DNA of 43,586 nucleotides from an uncultured Planctomycetia bacterium (GCA_903929765.1 CAIYVX010000046.1:1-43586); one strand, 5' to 3'. Shown: positions 7,248 through 16,293, counted from the first letter of the stretch. The notes: generated from the letters alone by a model not told the origin. Translations and numbers: made by a program.

Positions 7248-8060
7248 TTATCCGCCGGAGATTACGACCAGCAGCCGCCGCAAAATGTCCGCCTCCGGCA
7301 CACGGGCGAAAATCAGCAGGGCGATGAACATCCCCGTATACAGATCATAAACCAGCGTCATCCGCGGCCGGTCAAAAAAGATCAGGGCCTTCAGCACCCC
7401 GAACACGCCCCGGCGCGGGCCTTCGGGGCCTCGGTCCATCAGGATTCGCCGGGCGTAAAGCAATCGCTGCAAGGCCGTCAGTCCGGCCGCGAGGCCTAAC
7501 TCCCATAATAGCATCGGCAAATTGTGGGCCAGAGTTCCAATTAACATGGCGGCGTTCCGTTCGCCGCGCTGCCAGAACCCTACGCTGCATTCGGCCATCT
7601 CGTGTTTGGCCCGGGCCCGGATGTAACTGATCAGCGTGCCGTTCAGTGTTCCCAGGATCGCCAGGAAGGCGAAAGTCAGGTTGATCTGGCCGCCGTGGCC
7701 GGCCGGCCAGGTGCCCACGAAGTAGTAGCCCAGCCCGGCGAACAGGGCGAAGTCGGCGATCCGGTCGCAGGTCGAATCGAATATGCCGCCGAACTTCGAT
7801 CCCCGACCCCCGATCCGGGCCACGGCCCCGTCGAGCATGTCGCCCGACGCCGCCCCGATCTGGCATAACGCCGCCGCCGTCCAGTACCGCTCGCCCAGCC
7901 CCAGGCACGCCCCGGCCGCGATGCTGAAGGCCAGCCCGGCCAGTGTCACTATGTTTGGCGTCACGCGGAGTCGCACCAGGCCGCGGGCAATGTGATCCCG
8001 GGCCCAGATGAATCCGCCGCCAATGTAAATAGAGGCCACCTTCAAGGCGCCCGTCTCCAA
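7248..8060 (-). CDS. CDP-alcohol phosphatidyltransferase, probably inositol-lipid synthase
   Basis: Integral membrane enzyme that transfers a phosphatidyl group from CDP-diacylglycerol to an alcohol; 270 residues with about six hydrophobic segments. The CDP-alcohol signature is intact: D..DGAVAR, then G..FDSTCDR (near residues 75-100). It lies 18 bp after inositol-1-phosphate synthase in the same direction, so the likely acceptor is inositol-1-phosphate, as in the phosphatidylinositol-phosphate synthases of actinobacteria and archaea. The family also makes phosphatidylglycerol-phosphate, so the substrate is inferred from context. Confidence 0.85.
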   Translation of the reverse strand: METGALKVASIYIGGGFIWARDHIARGLVRLRVTPNIVTLAGLAFSIAAGACLGLGERYWTAAALCQIGAASGDMLDGAVARIGGRGSKFGGIFDSTCDRIADFALFAGLGYYFVGTWPAGHGGQINLTFAFLAILGTLNGTLISYIRARAKHEMAECSVGFWQRGERNAAMLIGTLAHNLPMLLWELGLAAGLTALQRLLYARRILMDRGPEGPRRGVFGVLKALIFFDRPRMTLVYDLYTGMFIALLIFARVPEADILRRLLVVISGG

Positions 8061-8078
8061 TCCGGTTGGTCTCTCGGC

Positions 8079-9188
8079 TTACCGTTCGCGCTCGTTGGAA
8101 ATGAATTCCTCGACCATCTGCCGGGCCTCGTTGTCGGTGAATTGGCGCGGCGGATGTTTCATCGTATAGGCGGCGATGCTGGTCAGCGGGCCGCCCACCT
8201 TCCGATCGCGGGCCACCTGGCAGCAGCGGATGGCGTCGATGGCCACGCCCGCCGAGTTCGGCGAATCCTCCACGCTCAGTCGGGCCTCGATGTGCAGCGG
8301 AATCCCGCCGAAGCCCCGACCTTCCATCCGCAGGAAGCAGATCTTCTGGTCCTTGATCCACGGCACATAATCCGCCGGCCCGATGTGTACCTGGTCCGCC
8401 GGCAACGGCACCGGCAACTGGCTCTGCACCGCTTCGGTCTTGGAAATCTTTTTCGAGGCCAGCCGCTCGCGTTTGAGCATGTTGAGGAAGTCGGTGTTAC
8501 CGCCGACGTTAAGCTGATACGTCGCATCCAGCGCCGCCCCGCGTTCGACGAAGAGTCGCGTCAGCGTCCGATGGAGAATCGTCGCTCCGATCTGAGCCTT
8601 GATGTCGTCGCCGACGCAGGGAATGTTCCGTTTGGCGAACTCGCCCGCCCATTTGGCGTTGCTGACGATAAACACCGGGATGCAGTTCACGAGGCTCACC
8701 CCCGCCTCCAGGCAGGCCGCAACCACGGCCTCGGTCGCCCTCTGGCTGCCAACCGGCAGGTAGTTGACCAGGATCGCCGCCCCGGAATCCTTGAGTACCT
8801 TGGCCATGTTGACCGGCTTGACCTTTGCCGGCTCGAACCGTTGGGCTTCGGGATAATCTTTCATGTGTTCCGCGACACCGTCCAAAACCGGCGCCATCTG
8901 CACTTTGACCTTCGAGCGCGGTATCGGCCGCATGATATCCTTGGTGCAATTGGGAGCTGCAAAGATCGCCTTGTCCACCGTCTGGCCGACCTTGCGCCGG
9001 TCGATGTCGAATGCCGCCACAACCTTTATGTCGCCCGGCGCGTAGGGGCCGATCCGGTAGTGCATCAACCCCAGGCTTTCTTCGTGGTGGTTCTTGCGGT
9101 TTTCGAGATCATAATAGGCCAGACCCTGAATCAGGCTTGAGGCACAATTGCCGACTCCATTGACGGCTAAGCGGATGCACTTCGGCAT
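8079..9188 (-). CDS. ino1: Inositol-1-phosphate synthase
   Basis: NAD-dependent conversion of glucose-6-phosphate to myo-inositol-1-phosphate; 369 residues, the short actinobacterial/archaeal form. The N-terminal NAD-binding motif is VNGVGNCASSLIQG (near 9-22). Central family motifs follow: NYLPVGSQ, GDDIKAQIGAT and NVGGNTDFLNM. A GAAGG ribosome site precedes the ATG. It is first in a two-gene unit with the phosphatidyltransferase, under a strong promoter at 9252-9280. Together they support inositol phospholipid synthesis. Confidence 0.93.
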   Translation of the reverse strand: MPKCIRLAVNGVGNCASSLIQGLAYYDLENRKNHHEESLGLMHYRIGPYAPGDIKVVAAFDIDRRKVGQTVDKAIFAAPNCTKDIMRPIPRSKVKVQMAPVLDGVAEHMKDYPEAQRFEPAKVKPVNMAKVLKDSGAAILVNYLPVGSQRATEAVVAACLEAGVSLVNCIPVFIVSNAKWAGEFAKRNIPCVGDDIKAQIGATILHRTLTRLFVERGAALDATYQLNVGGNTDFLNMLKRERLASKKISKTEAVQSQLPVPLPADQVHIGPADYVPWIKDQKICFLRMEGRGFGGIPLHIEARLSVEDSPNSAGVAIDAIRCCQVARDRKVGGPLTSIAAYTMKHPPRQFTDNEARQMVEEFISNERER

Positions 9189-9251
9189 GTCTGTCCGACC
9201 TTCTTTCTACTGCGGCTGATAAATAAACGCTGGCTCAGGAAGGAAATCGCC

Positions 9252-9280
9252 AATCTAGCACTTCGGCGACGCGGTGTCAA
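9252..9280 (-). promoter_or_regulatory. Sigma70-type promoter for ino1 and the phosphatidyltransferase
   Basis: Minus strand: perfect TTGACA (9280-9275), a 17-bp spacer and TAGATT (9257-9252). The leader to the ino1 start is about 55 nt. Nothing else is recognisable between here and 9408, where a TTGACA with a weak TATACC (9429-9434, spacer 15) may serve the next gene on the plus strand. Confidence 0.6.
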
Positions 9281-9483
9281 TAATGCCCGTCACCTAGTTT
9301 TCCAAAACGTCCTCCAACGGCTTCTGCCACACTTGGCCCAAACAGGCCAGCCTCCTCACCAGGTGTTCACGATGTTTGTGGCGATTACCAAACGCTGCCG
9401 AAATGATTTGACATTGGTGCAGCACCGCTATACCGTAAACGGGGCTAGTGTCTTGAAAGACAAATTTGAGGAAAGGGGTCTCC

Positions 9484-11040
9484 ATGCTTGGGATTCATCG
9501 ACGTGGTGTTCCGGTCGTTGCGGCGGTCGTGCTGCTGGCTTGGGCTGTACCGGCGTTGGCGGCGGAAGTAAAAGAGGTAACGCAATACGGCATTACCTGG
9601 ACCTTTGATCACCCGGTGCAGGCCGGGCAGTTCGTCACCGGCGACTGGTGGGTCATCGGCCCGGTGACGGTCACGTCGATCACGCCCACGCCCGGCCCGG
9701 CCACGCCCGACGACAAGATCGAGACCCCGAAGAACCAGTGGGGCGACACCAGCCTGCGCAACGATCAACGCATGCGCAACGGCTCGATGATCGTCCTCAA
9801 GGCCGGCGACAAGCAAGGCTACGACTCGCGCAGCGATTCCTACGATCCGGCGCTGAGCGTGCAGTTGCCCGTCAAGCTCGAGCCGAACCGTTCGCTGATC
9901 AGCACGATCAGCAACCGCACGGTGCCCGTGGCGAACTTCGCCGAGAAGATCATGTGGCCCTCGGAGAAGACGTGCCAGAACGTGCTCCAGACCGCCGCAG
10001 TGCTGACGGTTTTGGCCGAGGCTCCGCCGGTCGACGCCTTCCGCCCGCCGTACGCCGGCGCCGCCAAGCCCATCTACCGCGCCGGCCAACTCAAGTGGAA
10101 CCTGCTCAAAAAGCTGTCCGCCCCGGAGGTCAAGGACAAGGCCTACACGCCGTTCTACCAGCTTCGGCTGCCCGGCGACTGGGAACAGATGGAGCGCTAC
10201 TTCCAGCGACCGTGGCTGGAGCACATGTGCAACTGGGAGCAGCAGCAACTCAACCCCAGTGAGAACCAGCCCAACTACGGCCGCGAGTACGGTCGCCTGG
10301 TGTCGATGGCCAGCCTCATGCTGAACCTCGACGTGCCGCAGAAACGCAAGGAGAAGCTCCTGATCGGGCTGGTGCAGTACGGCATCGACGTCTTCGGCGT
10401 AGCCAAGGTCGGGGGCCAGTGGAACTGGGGCGGCGGCCACACCAGCGGCCGCAAGTGGCCAGTGGTCTTCGCCAGCCTGATGCTCGAGGCACCCGAGATC
10501 CGCAAGCTGCCCGAGACCGCGGTCTTCCACGAAGACGCCCAGACCTACTACGGCACTGGCTGGTTCGGCCAGACGGCCCTCTACTGGATGGTCGTTCATC
10601 ACGGCCGCAACGCCCATTACGAAGAAAATCCGCCCGAGAAGTGGGACGAGTGGGACAAGCACTCCGAGGGCTATCGCGTCTCCTGCAACGCCCAGGCCTG
10701 GGTCGGCACGGCTCTGGCGGTGCGGCTCATGGGGGCGATCGCGGTCTGGGACCATGACGCGTTTTTCGACTACTGCGACCGCTGGATGGCTCAGGATGAT
10801 CCCAACGCCGCCAACCGCGGCTCCAACAAGCGGCCCAGCGCTGAAGGCAATACCTTTGACCCGTTCATCGACGGCATGTGGCACGCCTATCGTGCCGGCG
10901 CCCCGGAGCAGAAGATGGCCGGCAACCCACGCATGTTTGTCTGGGACGGCACCGGCTATGGCTTCAAGTGGCGGCCCAACCCCAAGCCCGATGCCAAGGC
11001 CGTCGCCGACCATGTGGCAGAGGTTCGCAAGGAACACTAA
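9484..11040 (+). CDS. Secreted protein of unknown function
   Basis: A protein of 518 residues, not recognised. The N-terminus is a standard signal peptide (HRRG, a hydrophobic run, ALA-AE cleavage near residue 26). A beta-rich domain of about 100 residues follows, with ITWTFDHPVQAGQF and DWWVIGP. From about residue 190 onward it is rich in Trp, Tyr and His with many helical segments (WNWGGGHTSGRKWP, FGQTALYWMVVHHGRN), recalling the (alpha/alpha) toroids of polysaccharide lyases and glycosidases; this is a guess from texture. The ATG at 9484 is chosen because GAGGAAAGGGG lies just upstream. It is monocistronic. Confidence 0.8.
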   Translation: MLGIHRRGVPVVAAVVLLAWAVPALAAEVKEVTQYGITWTFDHPVQAGQFVTGDWWVIGPVTVTSITPTPGPATPDDKIETPKNQWGDTSLRNDQRMRNGSMIVLKAGDKQGYDSRSDSYDPALSVQLPVKLEPNRSLISTISNRTVPVANFAEKIMWPSEKTCQNVLQTAAVLTVLAEAPPVDAFRPPYAGAAKPIYRAGQLKWNLLKKLSAPEVKDKAYTPFYQLRLPGDWEQMERYFQRPWLEHMCNWEQQQLNPSENQPNYGREYGRLVSMASLMLNLDVPQKRKEKLLIGLVQYGIDVFGVAKVGGQWNWGGGHTSGRKWPVVFASLMLEAPEIRKLPETAVFHEDAQTYYGTGWFGQTALYWMVVHHGRNAHYEENPPEKWDEWDKHSEGYRVSCNAQAWVGTALAVRLMGAIAVWDHDAFFDYCDRWMAQDDPNAANRGSNKRPSAEGNTFDPFIDGMWHAYRAGAPEQKMAGNPRMFVWDGTGYGFKWRPNPKPDAKAVADHVAEVRKEH

Positions 11041-11360
11041 AAAACTATCAGTACTGTCCGGTTATAAGTCGATAGGGAAACCGGTAAGCTTGGGAAACTT
11101 GGACAGTCACATATTTCTGTCCATCTGTTGTCGTTTTTGCGGCCGACCTACGGCCACGCGGTCGCAACCGACGGCCCAGGGTCGTCTGACGGCCACGCAC
11201 CCTACCCAGCGACCGGCTGCGCCCCATCCGGTCACGAAGCGCCACCAGAGTCTCGCCGTCCTCTCCCTGTCCCCCCGGTTTTCCCCGGTAGAAGCATGGT
11301 TCTCGTGGCTTAACTGCCGTCCTGGCCCAAAGATGCGTCAAAACCGCCATTATTTTCAAG
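11041..11360. other. Gene-free stretch with a nested inverted repeat
   Basis: No convincing gene is seen. Just after the stop codon, ACTGTCC (11053-11059) and GGACAGT (11101-11107) face each other, with CCGGTT (11058-11063) and AACCGG (11079-11084) between them. This could be a transcript end or the edge of a degraded mobile element. The rest is GC-rich with no preserved domain in any frame. Confidence 0.4.
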
Positions 11361-11389
11361 TTGATCGCCCGGAGGGCCGATAGTATCAT
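11361..11389 (+). promoter_or_regulatory. Promoter for the HTH-receiver gene
   Basis: TTGATC (11361-11366), a 17-bp spacer and TATCAT (11384-11389). The leader to the start at 11473 is about 75 nt. Confidence 0.55.
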
Positions 11390-11472
11390 TGTGAAGATAG
11401 GGAAGATGGCTAAGACGCAGGAAATGCCTGGGGCCGGTAGGGGTAGTCTCTGACAGAGAAAGGGCAGCTAAG

Positions 11473-12036
11473 ATGAAGGAAGTATTTAGCACCGGCGAGG
11501 CCGCCAGAATCTGTCAGGTCAGCCAGCAAACCATTATCCGCTGTTTCGACGCCGGGCGTCTGAAGGGTTTTTACGTGCCCGGCAGCCGCTTCCGTCGCAT
11601 TCCGCGCGACGCCTTGATGCGTTTTATGAAGGAAAACAGCATCCCGTTGGGCAACCTTGACAGCGGCAAAAAGAAAATTCTTATAGTCGATGATGAAGCC
11701 GAAATTGTCGATATGTGGGTTGACGTACTCGACCGCGACGGCCGCTTCGAGGTCAAGACGGCCAGTTGCGGCTACGATGCCGGCCTGCTGACCGAGCAGT
11801 TCCGCCCCGACCTGATCGTCCTGGACTTCCTTCTGCCCGACATCAACGGCAAGGTCGTCTGCGAAAAAATTCGCGCCATGGAAGATCTGGCCGAGACCAA
11901 AATCATCGCCGTCAGCGGCATGATCGAAGAGGACAAGATAAAGGAACTCTATGCTGCGGGCGTCGATCTGTTCATGCAGAAGCCGTTTCGGATCACCGAG
12001 TTGGTCGCGAAAATCGGCGAGATGTTGAAAGTCTGA
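11473..12036 (+). CDS. Response regulator with N-terminal excisionase-type HTH
   Basis: 187 residues with the DNA-binding part first: an excisionase/MerR-like helix-turn-helix at about 4-52 (FSTGEAARICQVSQQTIIRC, then a wing with GSRFRRIPRDAL), a short linker, and a receiver domain at 68-187. Receiver residues are intact: Asp73/Asp74, phospho-acceptor Asp118 (LIVLDFLLPD), Ser148 and Lys170 (MQKPF). Most response regulators have the reverse order. It likely receives phosphate from the histidine kinase encoded next. It heads a four-gene plus-strand signalling block. Confidence 0.88.
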   Translation: MKEVFSTGEAARICQVSQQTIIRCFDAGRLKGFYVPGSRFRRIPRDALMRFMKENSIPLGNLDSGKKKILIVDDEAEIVDMWVDVLDRDGRFEVKTASCGYDAGLLTEQFRPDLIVLDFLLPDINGKVVCEKIRAMEDLAETKIIAVSGMIEEDKIKELYAAGVDLFMQKPFRITELVAKIGEMLKV

Positions 12037-12053
12037 GATCGGGTGTGAATTCA

Positions 12054-12152
12054 GGGTGCCACGCCTTGTCCCCCGGCTGTACGGGGGCAGGGTGTGCGAA
12101 GAAGAACACACTTTGGTCCCGACTTCGTCGGGCCTTCAAAGTGTGGCACCCG
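12054..12152. repeat. Palindromic repeat element, intergenic copy
   Basis: GGGTGCCAC (12054-12062) and GTGGCACCC (12142-12150) are inverted ends. Inside are two hairpins: CCCCCG..CGGGGG near 12071-12088, and CACACTTTG..CAAAGTGTG enclosing CCCGAC-TTC-GTCGGG (about 12108-12145). The second half (12101-12152) is closely related to a segment inside recQ at 36756-36807. It fills most of the gap between the HTH-receiver and kinase genes. Confidence 0.75.
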
Positions 12153-12219
12153 AAAACGGATTTCCAGGAGATGACAGGAGCGGCCGCCAGGCTCGACTCC
12201 TGAGCAGTGGAGGGGACGG

Positions 12220-14496
12220 ATGGACGGGCTTAAGGTACGCAAAGTCCAGTTGATTATCGACCAGATTGACAGCCTGCCGACGCTGCCGGCCGTGGCGGCG
12301 CGCGTCCTGGCCCTGGCCTCCAGCGACGATGCCTCGGCCCGCGATCTGACCCAGATCATCGAAAGCGATCCCGCCCTCACCAGCCGCATTCTGGCCTTGG
12401 TCAACAGCGCCACCTTCGGCCGCGCCAAGTCTGTGGCCGCCGTCAACCGCGCCGTCACCCTGCTGGGGTTCGAGGCCGTGCGCAGCAGCGTTCTGTCGCT
12501 CAAGGTCTTCGATCTCTTCAGCCGCCGGGGGACCGAGGCGGCGAAGACGGCCTTTGACCGGGTCAGTTTCTGGAAGCATTCGCTCGCTGTGGCTGCGGCG
12601 GCGCAACTGATCGCCCGTCGCGTGCGCGGCGTTTCTCCGGAGGAAGCCTTTGTCGCCGGCCTGCTGCACGACCTGGGCAAGGTCGGCCTCGACTACGCCC
12701 TGCCCAAGACCTTCGACCAGGTCATCCGCAGCGTCCAGAACCGGCGTATTTCCTTCATGGACGCCGAGAATCGCATCCTCGGTCTCGATCACGCCGTGAT
12801 CGGCAAGCGCCTGGCCCAGAACTGGCAGTTCCCGGAAGCGCTCGTCAACGTCATCTGGCTTCATCATCAAAGTCCGGCCCATCTGCCGGAAAACCTGGCC
12901 GGCGCCCGCATGGTTCAGATCGTCCACCTGGCCGATCTCCTGGCCCGCCGGCAGCGCATCGGCCTGACCAGTCCCATCCTCGACGCCTCGGCGGTGACTA
13001 CGGCGGCCGAAGGATTGAGCCTGCCGCTGGAACAGGTCGAAGCCGTCGAAAAAGGCCTGCACGCTGTCGTCGCCGAGCAGGTCCAGATCATGGGCCTCGA
13101 GCAGACCGGCGAGAAAGATCTCTTCTACGAAAGCCTCCAGAGCGCCAACGGCGAACTCGGCGTCATCAACCAGCGGCTCATGACCACGAGCGCCCGGCTC
13201 GAACAGGAAAAACGTCACGGGGAAATCCTCATCCGCCTGGGCGGCGACGTCGGCGCCGCTGCGACTTTGCCGGCCCTCCTTTCCGCCACGGCCGATGCCG
13301 TCATGCTATGGGCCGAAGCCGAGCGTGCCGCCGTTTACGTCGTGGATCAAGAGCGCGCCTTCGTCGAGGGCCTCGTCCGGGACCACGACGGCTCGACCCT
13401 CGAACATTTCGTCTTTGACAGCGCCCAGAGCGACGTCACGCCGATGCTCGCCGATTCGGCCGTGGACGCCGGGAATGAATTTGGCCGGGCCGAAGTGCGC
13501 GAAGGCTGGCTCTTTGAACGCGTCGGTCGGTTGTTGGGGCAGGGGCCGTTCTACACCCTGCCGCTCAGCCTTGCCGGCGAACGGTTGGGCGCGGTCGTTT
13601 TTCCCGACGCCGGACGCAATCCCGAAATGCCGTCCGCCGATGCTCCCAAGCTGTCCGCCATGGCCGCCACAGCCGCCTTGGCCATCAGCCGCCTGAGGGA
13701 ACGCGAGCGGCTGGTCGCCCTGGTCGAAAGTCTGGCCGACGCCAATCGCCGCGCCGCCGAAGCCCAGGCGGAAGCCCAGCGCCGCCGCAATCTGGCCAGC
13801 GTTGGAACAATGGCCGCCGGCGCCGCCCATGAAATCAACAATCCCCTGGCCGTTATCAGCGGCCGGGCCCAGATCCTCGCCGAAAACGAACGGGACGAGG
13901 GTCGCCGCAAGGGCCTCCAGATCATTGTCGAACAGGCCGAGCGAGCCTCCGGCATCATCAGCGAATTGATGGCTTTCGCCCGACCGCCCGTCCCGGTTTT
14001 TGTTTCGGCGGACCCCTGCGCCGTCGTCCGCAAGGCCGTCGAATCGCGGGCCTCCGCCGTCGCTGATGCCGGAATTGAACTGGTCACCGAATTTTCCCCC
14101 GACGTGCCCGCCGTCACTCTCGACAGCCGCCAGGTGCAATGGGCCATCGAGGAACTCATCGCCAATGCCGCCGCAGCCACCGAGCGCGGCGGACGCATCA
14201 CTGTTCGCGCCGACTATCAGCCGTCCGGCCGTCAACTGGTTCTCTCCGTGACCGACACCGGCTCCGGCATGGACGATCAGACGCTGGCCCGGGCCTGTGA
14301 CCCGTTCTTCTCCGGTCGCCGCGCTGCCGGCCGCGGCCGCGGCATGGGCCTCACGAAGGTCCAGCGCGTCGCCGAGTCGAACCTCGCTGAGTTGCAGATT
14401 GAAAGTGCCGCCGGCCAGGGCACCAGCGTCCGCCTCGCCTTCGATCTCAAAGAGCAGCCCGCGCCGTCGCAAACCGTAGTCAAAGCTGCCGTGTGA
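12220..14496 (+). CDS. HDOD-GAF-histidine kinase
   Basis: 758-residue cytoplasmic sensor kinase. An HDOD domain at about 8-215 (SLPTLPAVAARVLAL, SATFGRA, HDLGKVGLD) is followed by a GAF-like domain (about 330-490), a coiled coil, then HisKA with AAHEINNPL (His537) and HATPase_c with N-box ELIANAAAA, G1 DTGSGMD and G2 GRGRGMGL. HDOD proteins often integrate stress or cell-cycle inputs; here the HDOD module sits on a kinase. A GGAGGGGA ribosome site precedes the ATG. Its likely partners are the HTH-receiver upstream and the receiver-HD protein downstream. There is no transmembrane segment. Confidence 0.9.
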   Translation: MDGLKVRKVQLIIDQIDSLPTLPAVAARVLALASSDDASARDLTQIIESDPALTSRILALVNSATFGRAKSVAAVNRAVTLLGFEAVRSSVLSLKVFDLFSRRGTEAAKTAFDRVSFWKHSLAVAAAAQLIARRVRGVSPEEAFVAGLLHDLGKVGLDYALPKTFDQVIRSVQNRRISFMDAENRILGLDHAVIGKRLAQNWQFPEALVNVIWLHHQSPAHLPENLAGARMVQIVHLADLLARRQRIGLTSPILDASAVTTAAEGLSLPLEQVEAVEKGLHAVVAEQVQIMGLEQTGEKDLFYESLQSANGELGVINQRLMTTSARLEQEKRHGEILIRLGGDVGAAATLPALLSATADAVMLWAEAERAAVYVVDQERAFVEGLVRDHDGSTLEHFVFDSAQSDVTPMLADSAVDAGNEFGRAEVREGWLFERVGRLLGQGPFYTLPLSLAGERLGAVVFPDAGRNPEMPSADAPKLSAMAATAALAISRLRERERLVALVESLADANRRAAEAQAEAQRRRNLASVGTMAAGAAHEINNPLAVISGRAQILAENERDEGRRKGLQIIVEQAERASGIISELMAFARPPVPVFVSADPCAVVRKAVESRASAVADAGIELVTEFSPDVPAVTLDSRQVQWAIEELIANAAAATERGGRITVRADYQPSGRQLVLSVTDTGSGMDDQTLARACDPFFSGRRAAGRGRGMGLTKVQRVAESNLAELQIESAAGQGTSVRLAFDLKEQPAPSQTVVKAAV

Positions 14497-14515
14497 TTTT
14501 GTCGGATACGCGCCA

Positions 14516-14710
14516 ATGACGCTTAATCAGCAGAAGTTCTTCTACGTGGCTTGTGTTTTCGGAGGATTGTTGCTCGCCTCGATAGTTATGTACTTTATCT
14601 TCCTGGAGGACGGAGGAAAACGCAGATACGCCACTTATGCCATCGTCCTGTGTCTGGCCTGTGCCATCGCTTTTGCCTTGAACCGATGGCGTAATCGTGG
14701 AAGTGAATAA
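14516..14710 (+). CDS. Small two-helix membrane protein
   Basis: 64 residues with two hydrophobic helices (about 8-28 and 40-56) separated by a charged loop (EDGGKRR), and a basic C-terminus (NRWRNRGSE). Not recognised. It sits 19 bp after the kinase and 62 bp before the receiver-HD gene, so it is probably co-transcribed. No clear ribosome site is visible. Tail-to-head spacing and helix pattern support a real gene, but a chance frame cannot be excluded. Confidence 0.55.
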   Translation: MTLNQQKFFYVACVFGGLLLASIVMYFIFLEDGGKRRYATYAIVLCLACAIAFALNRWRNRGSE

Positions 14711-14772
14711 CTGAACCGCGCCGAAACTATCGCCCCGGGCTTCTTCGCCGACGCCCGCCAGGAGAATACCTA

Positions 14773-16293
14773 ATGCCCGATGCCGCGATTCTGATCGTCG
14801 ACGACGAGAAGGAAATCTGCGAACTCCTCGCCGACTGGCTCACCCAGGACGGCCAGTGGTCGGTCGATTACACCACCGAGCCGCGCCGTGCCCTGGAACA
14901 GGTCAGCCAGGGCGGCTACGACCTGATGATCACCGATCTGCGCATGCCGCAAATGGACGGCCTCGCCCTGGCCCGCGAGGCCCGCGGCCTGCAACCCGAC
15001 CTGGGCGTTATCGCCATCACCGGCTACGGCTCCATCTCCTCCTCGGTCGAAGCCCTGCGGCTCGGCGCCGCCGATTATCTTCAGAAACCGTTTCGCGTCG
15101 AAGATGTTCGCGCCGCCGTTTTCCGCGCGCTGGCCAACCGTGGCCAGGCGGCTTCCGCCTCTACCGAAGATGATGAATCCCTCACCGAAGCCGGCGAATC
15201 TGCCGCCGACCAGATCACCCACGACAATGCCGTTCTGTCCGCCCGCAACGCCGAGTTGGCCAAGCGGCTCGAACTCGTCAGCCGCGACCTCACCTTGTTG
15301 CAACAGCGTCTCGCCGGTCACGTCGCCGATTTGGAAATGCGCTGCGACGTGTCCGATCTGCTCGAAGGCCAGCGGCGCGTAGATCAGATCGTCGGCACCG
15401 CTCTGATGGTTCTGCGCAAACGCCTGCCCGGCGCCGAACATGCCATCGCCCTCCTCGAACGCCGCCCGGCCCGCGTTACCGCCCTGGCCACCATCGACGG
15501 CGCCGACGTGGTCATGAATCTGGCCGAGCATCCGCTGTCGCGCGGCCTGCTTCGGGCCGTGCTGAAACGGTCGCAGCCCGCCCTGATCGAAGATCTGGCC
15601 ACTTCAGCGGTTCTGGGCGACGTTAAAAAATGGATTACCTGCCAGGGCAGCCTGCTCGTGCTGCCCTTAGTCGGCAACGGTCGCGTGCGGGCCGTGGCCA
15701 TTGTTCGCCGCGACGAAACCGGCACGGCCTTCGGCACCAACGAGGTCCAGCGCATTCTGCCCTTGTGCCTGGAGGTCGGTCGGGCGCTCGATGTGGCCCA
15801 GGCCATGAACCGTCAGCAGCAACACACTTTCGAGTGTCTCAAGCAGATTGCCGAGTCGCCCGAGCAGGGCGAGGCCTCGGGTCACGCCCGCCGCCTCACG
15901 CATTGCGTCGTCGCCCTCGGCCGCGAGATCGGCCTGCCTGAGGATCGCATCGACGTGCTCAAACAAGCCGCCGCCCTCCACGACATCGGCGGCATCTTCA
16001 ATGGCCCGGAACACGGCGAGCGCGGCTGGCTACTTCTGCGTCCTCTCCGCTTTCTCCGCGACGCCGCCGAACTGATTCGCACCCATCACGGCGTTGTGGC
16101 CTCGCCCGACGTTTCGCTGGCCGAGCAGCAGGTTCTCGCCGCCGCCGAGGGTTACGACGAACTGACGCACGACGGCCCGCACGGCCCGGCCCAAAGACCC
16201 GATGAAGCCCTCGCCACCCTCCGCCGCGCCTGCGCCTTCAACGACGACATCCTCAGGGCCATGAAACACTACGCCGTCCGCGCCGCGGTTTAA
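14773..16293 (+). CDS. Response regulator with GAF-like and degenerate HD-GYP-like domains
   Basis: 506 residues. The receiver at 4-125 is intact (Asp10/Asp11, Asp55 in MITDLRMP, Thr83, Lys105). A coiled coil (about 150-200) and a GAF-like domain (about 205-350) follow, then an HD domain from about 375. His403-Asp404 are in AALHDIGG, HH in RTHHGVV, and a late acidic EGYDELT. HD-GYP phosphodiesterases have HDIGK and a GYP loop; here the Lys is Gly and no GYP is seen, so c-di-GMP hydrolysis is doubtful. It is probably an output or scaffold partner of the kinase at 12220. Confidence 0.85.
   Translation: MPDAAILIVDDEKEICELLADWLTQDGQWSVDYTTEPRRALEQVSQGGYDLMITDLRMPQMDGLALAREARGLQPDLGVIAITGYGSISSSVEALRLGAADYLQKPFRVEDVRAAVFRALANRGQAASASTEDDESLTEAGESAADQITHDNAVLSARNAELAKRLELVSRDLTLLQQRLAGHVADLEMRCDVSDLLEGQRRVDQIVGTALMVLRKRLPGAEHAIALLERRPARVTALATIDGADVVMNLAEHPLSRGLLRAVLKRSQPALIEDLATSAVLGDVKKWITCQGSLLVLPLVGNGRVRAVAIVRRDETGTAFGTNEVQRILPLCLEVGRALDVAQAMNRQQQHTFECLKQIAESPEQGEASGHARRLTHCVVALGREIGLPEDRIDVLKQAAALHDIGGIFNGPEHGERGWLLLRPLRFLRDAAELIRTHHGVVASPDVSLAEQQVLAAAEGYDELTHDGPHGPAQRPDEALATLRRACAFNDDILRAMKHYAVRAAV

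Noticed and set aside
9294-9485. Minus-strand 63-codon frame upstream of the secreted protein gene
   Set aside because: No domain and no ribosome site, and it covers the putative promoter of the plus-strand gene.
9445-11037. Minus-strand frame of 530 codons opposite the secreted protein
   Set aside because: The plus-strand frame has a signal peptide and ribosome site; the antisense one is Val/Leu/Gly/His-rich without motifs.
11048-11389. Minus-strand frame of 113 codons in the gap after the secreted protein
   Set aside because: Arg/Gly-rich translation without motifs, and it lies over an inverted repeat and a good plus-strand promoter.
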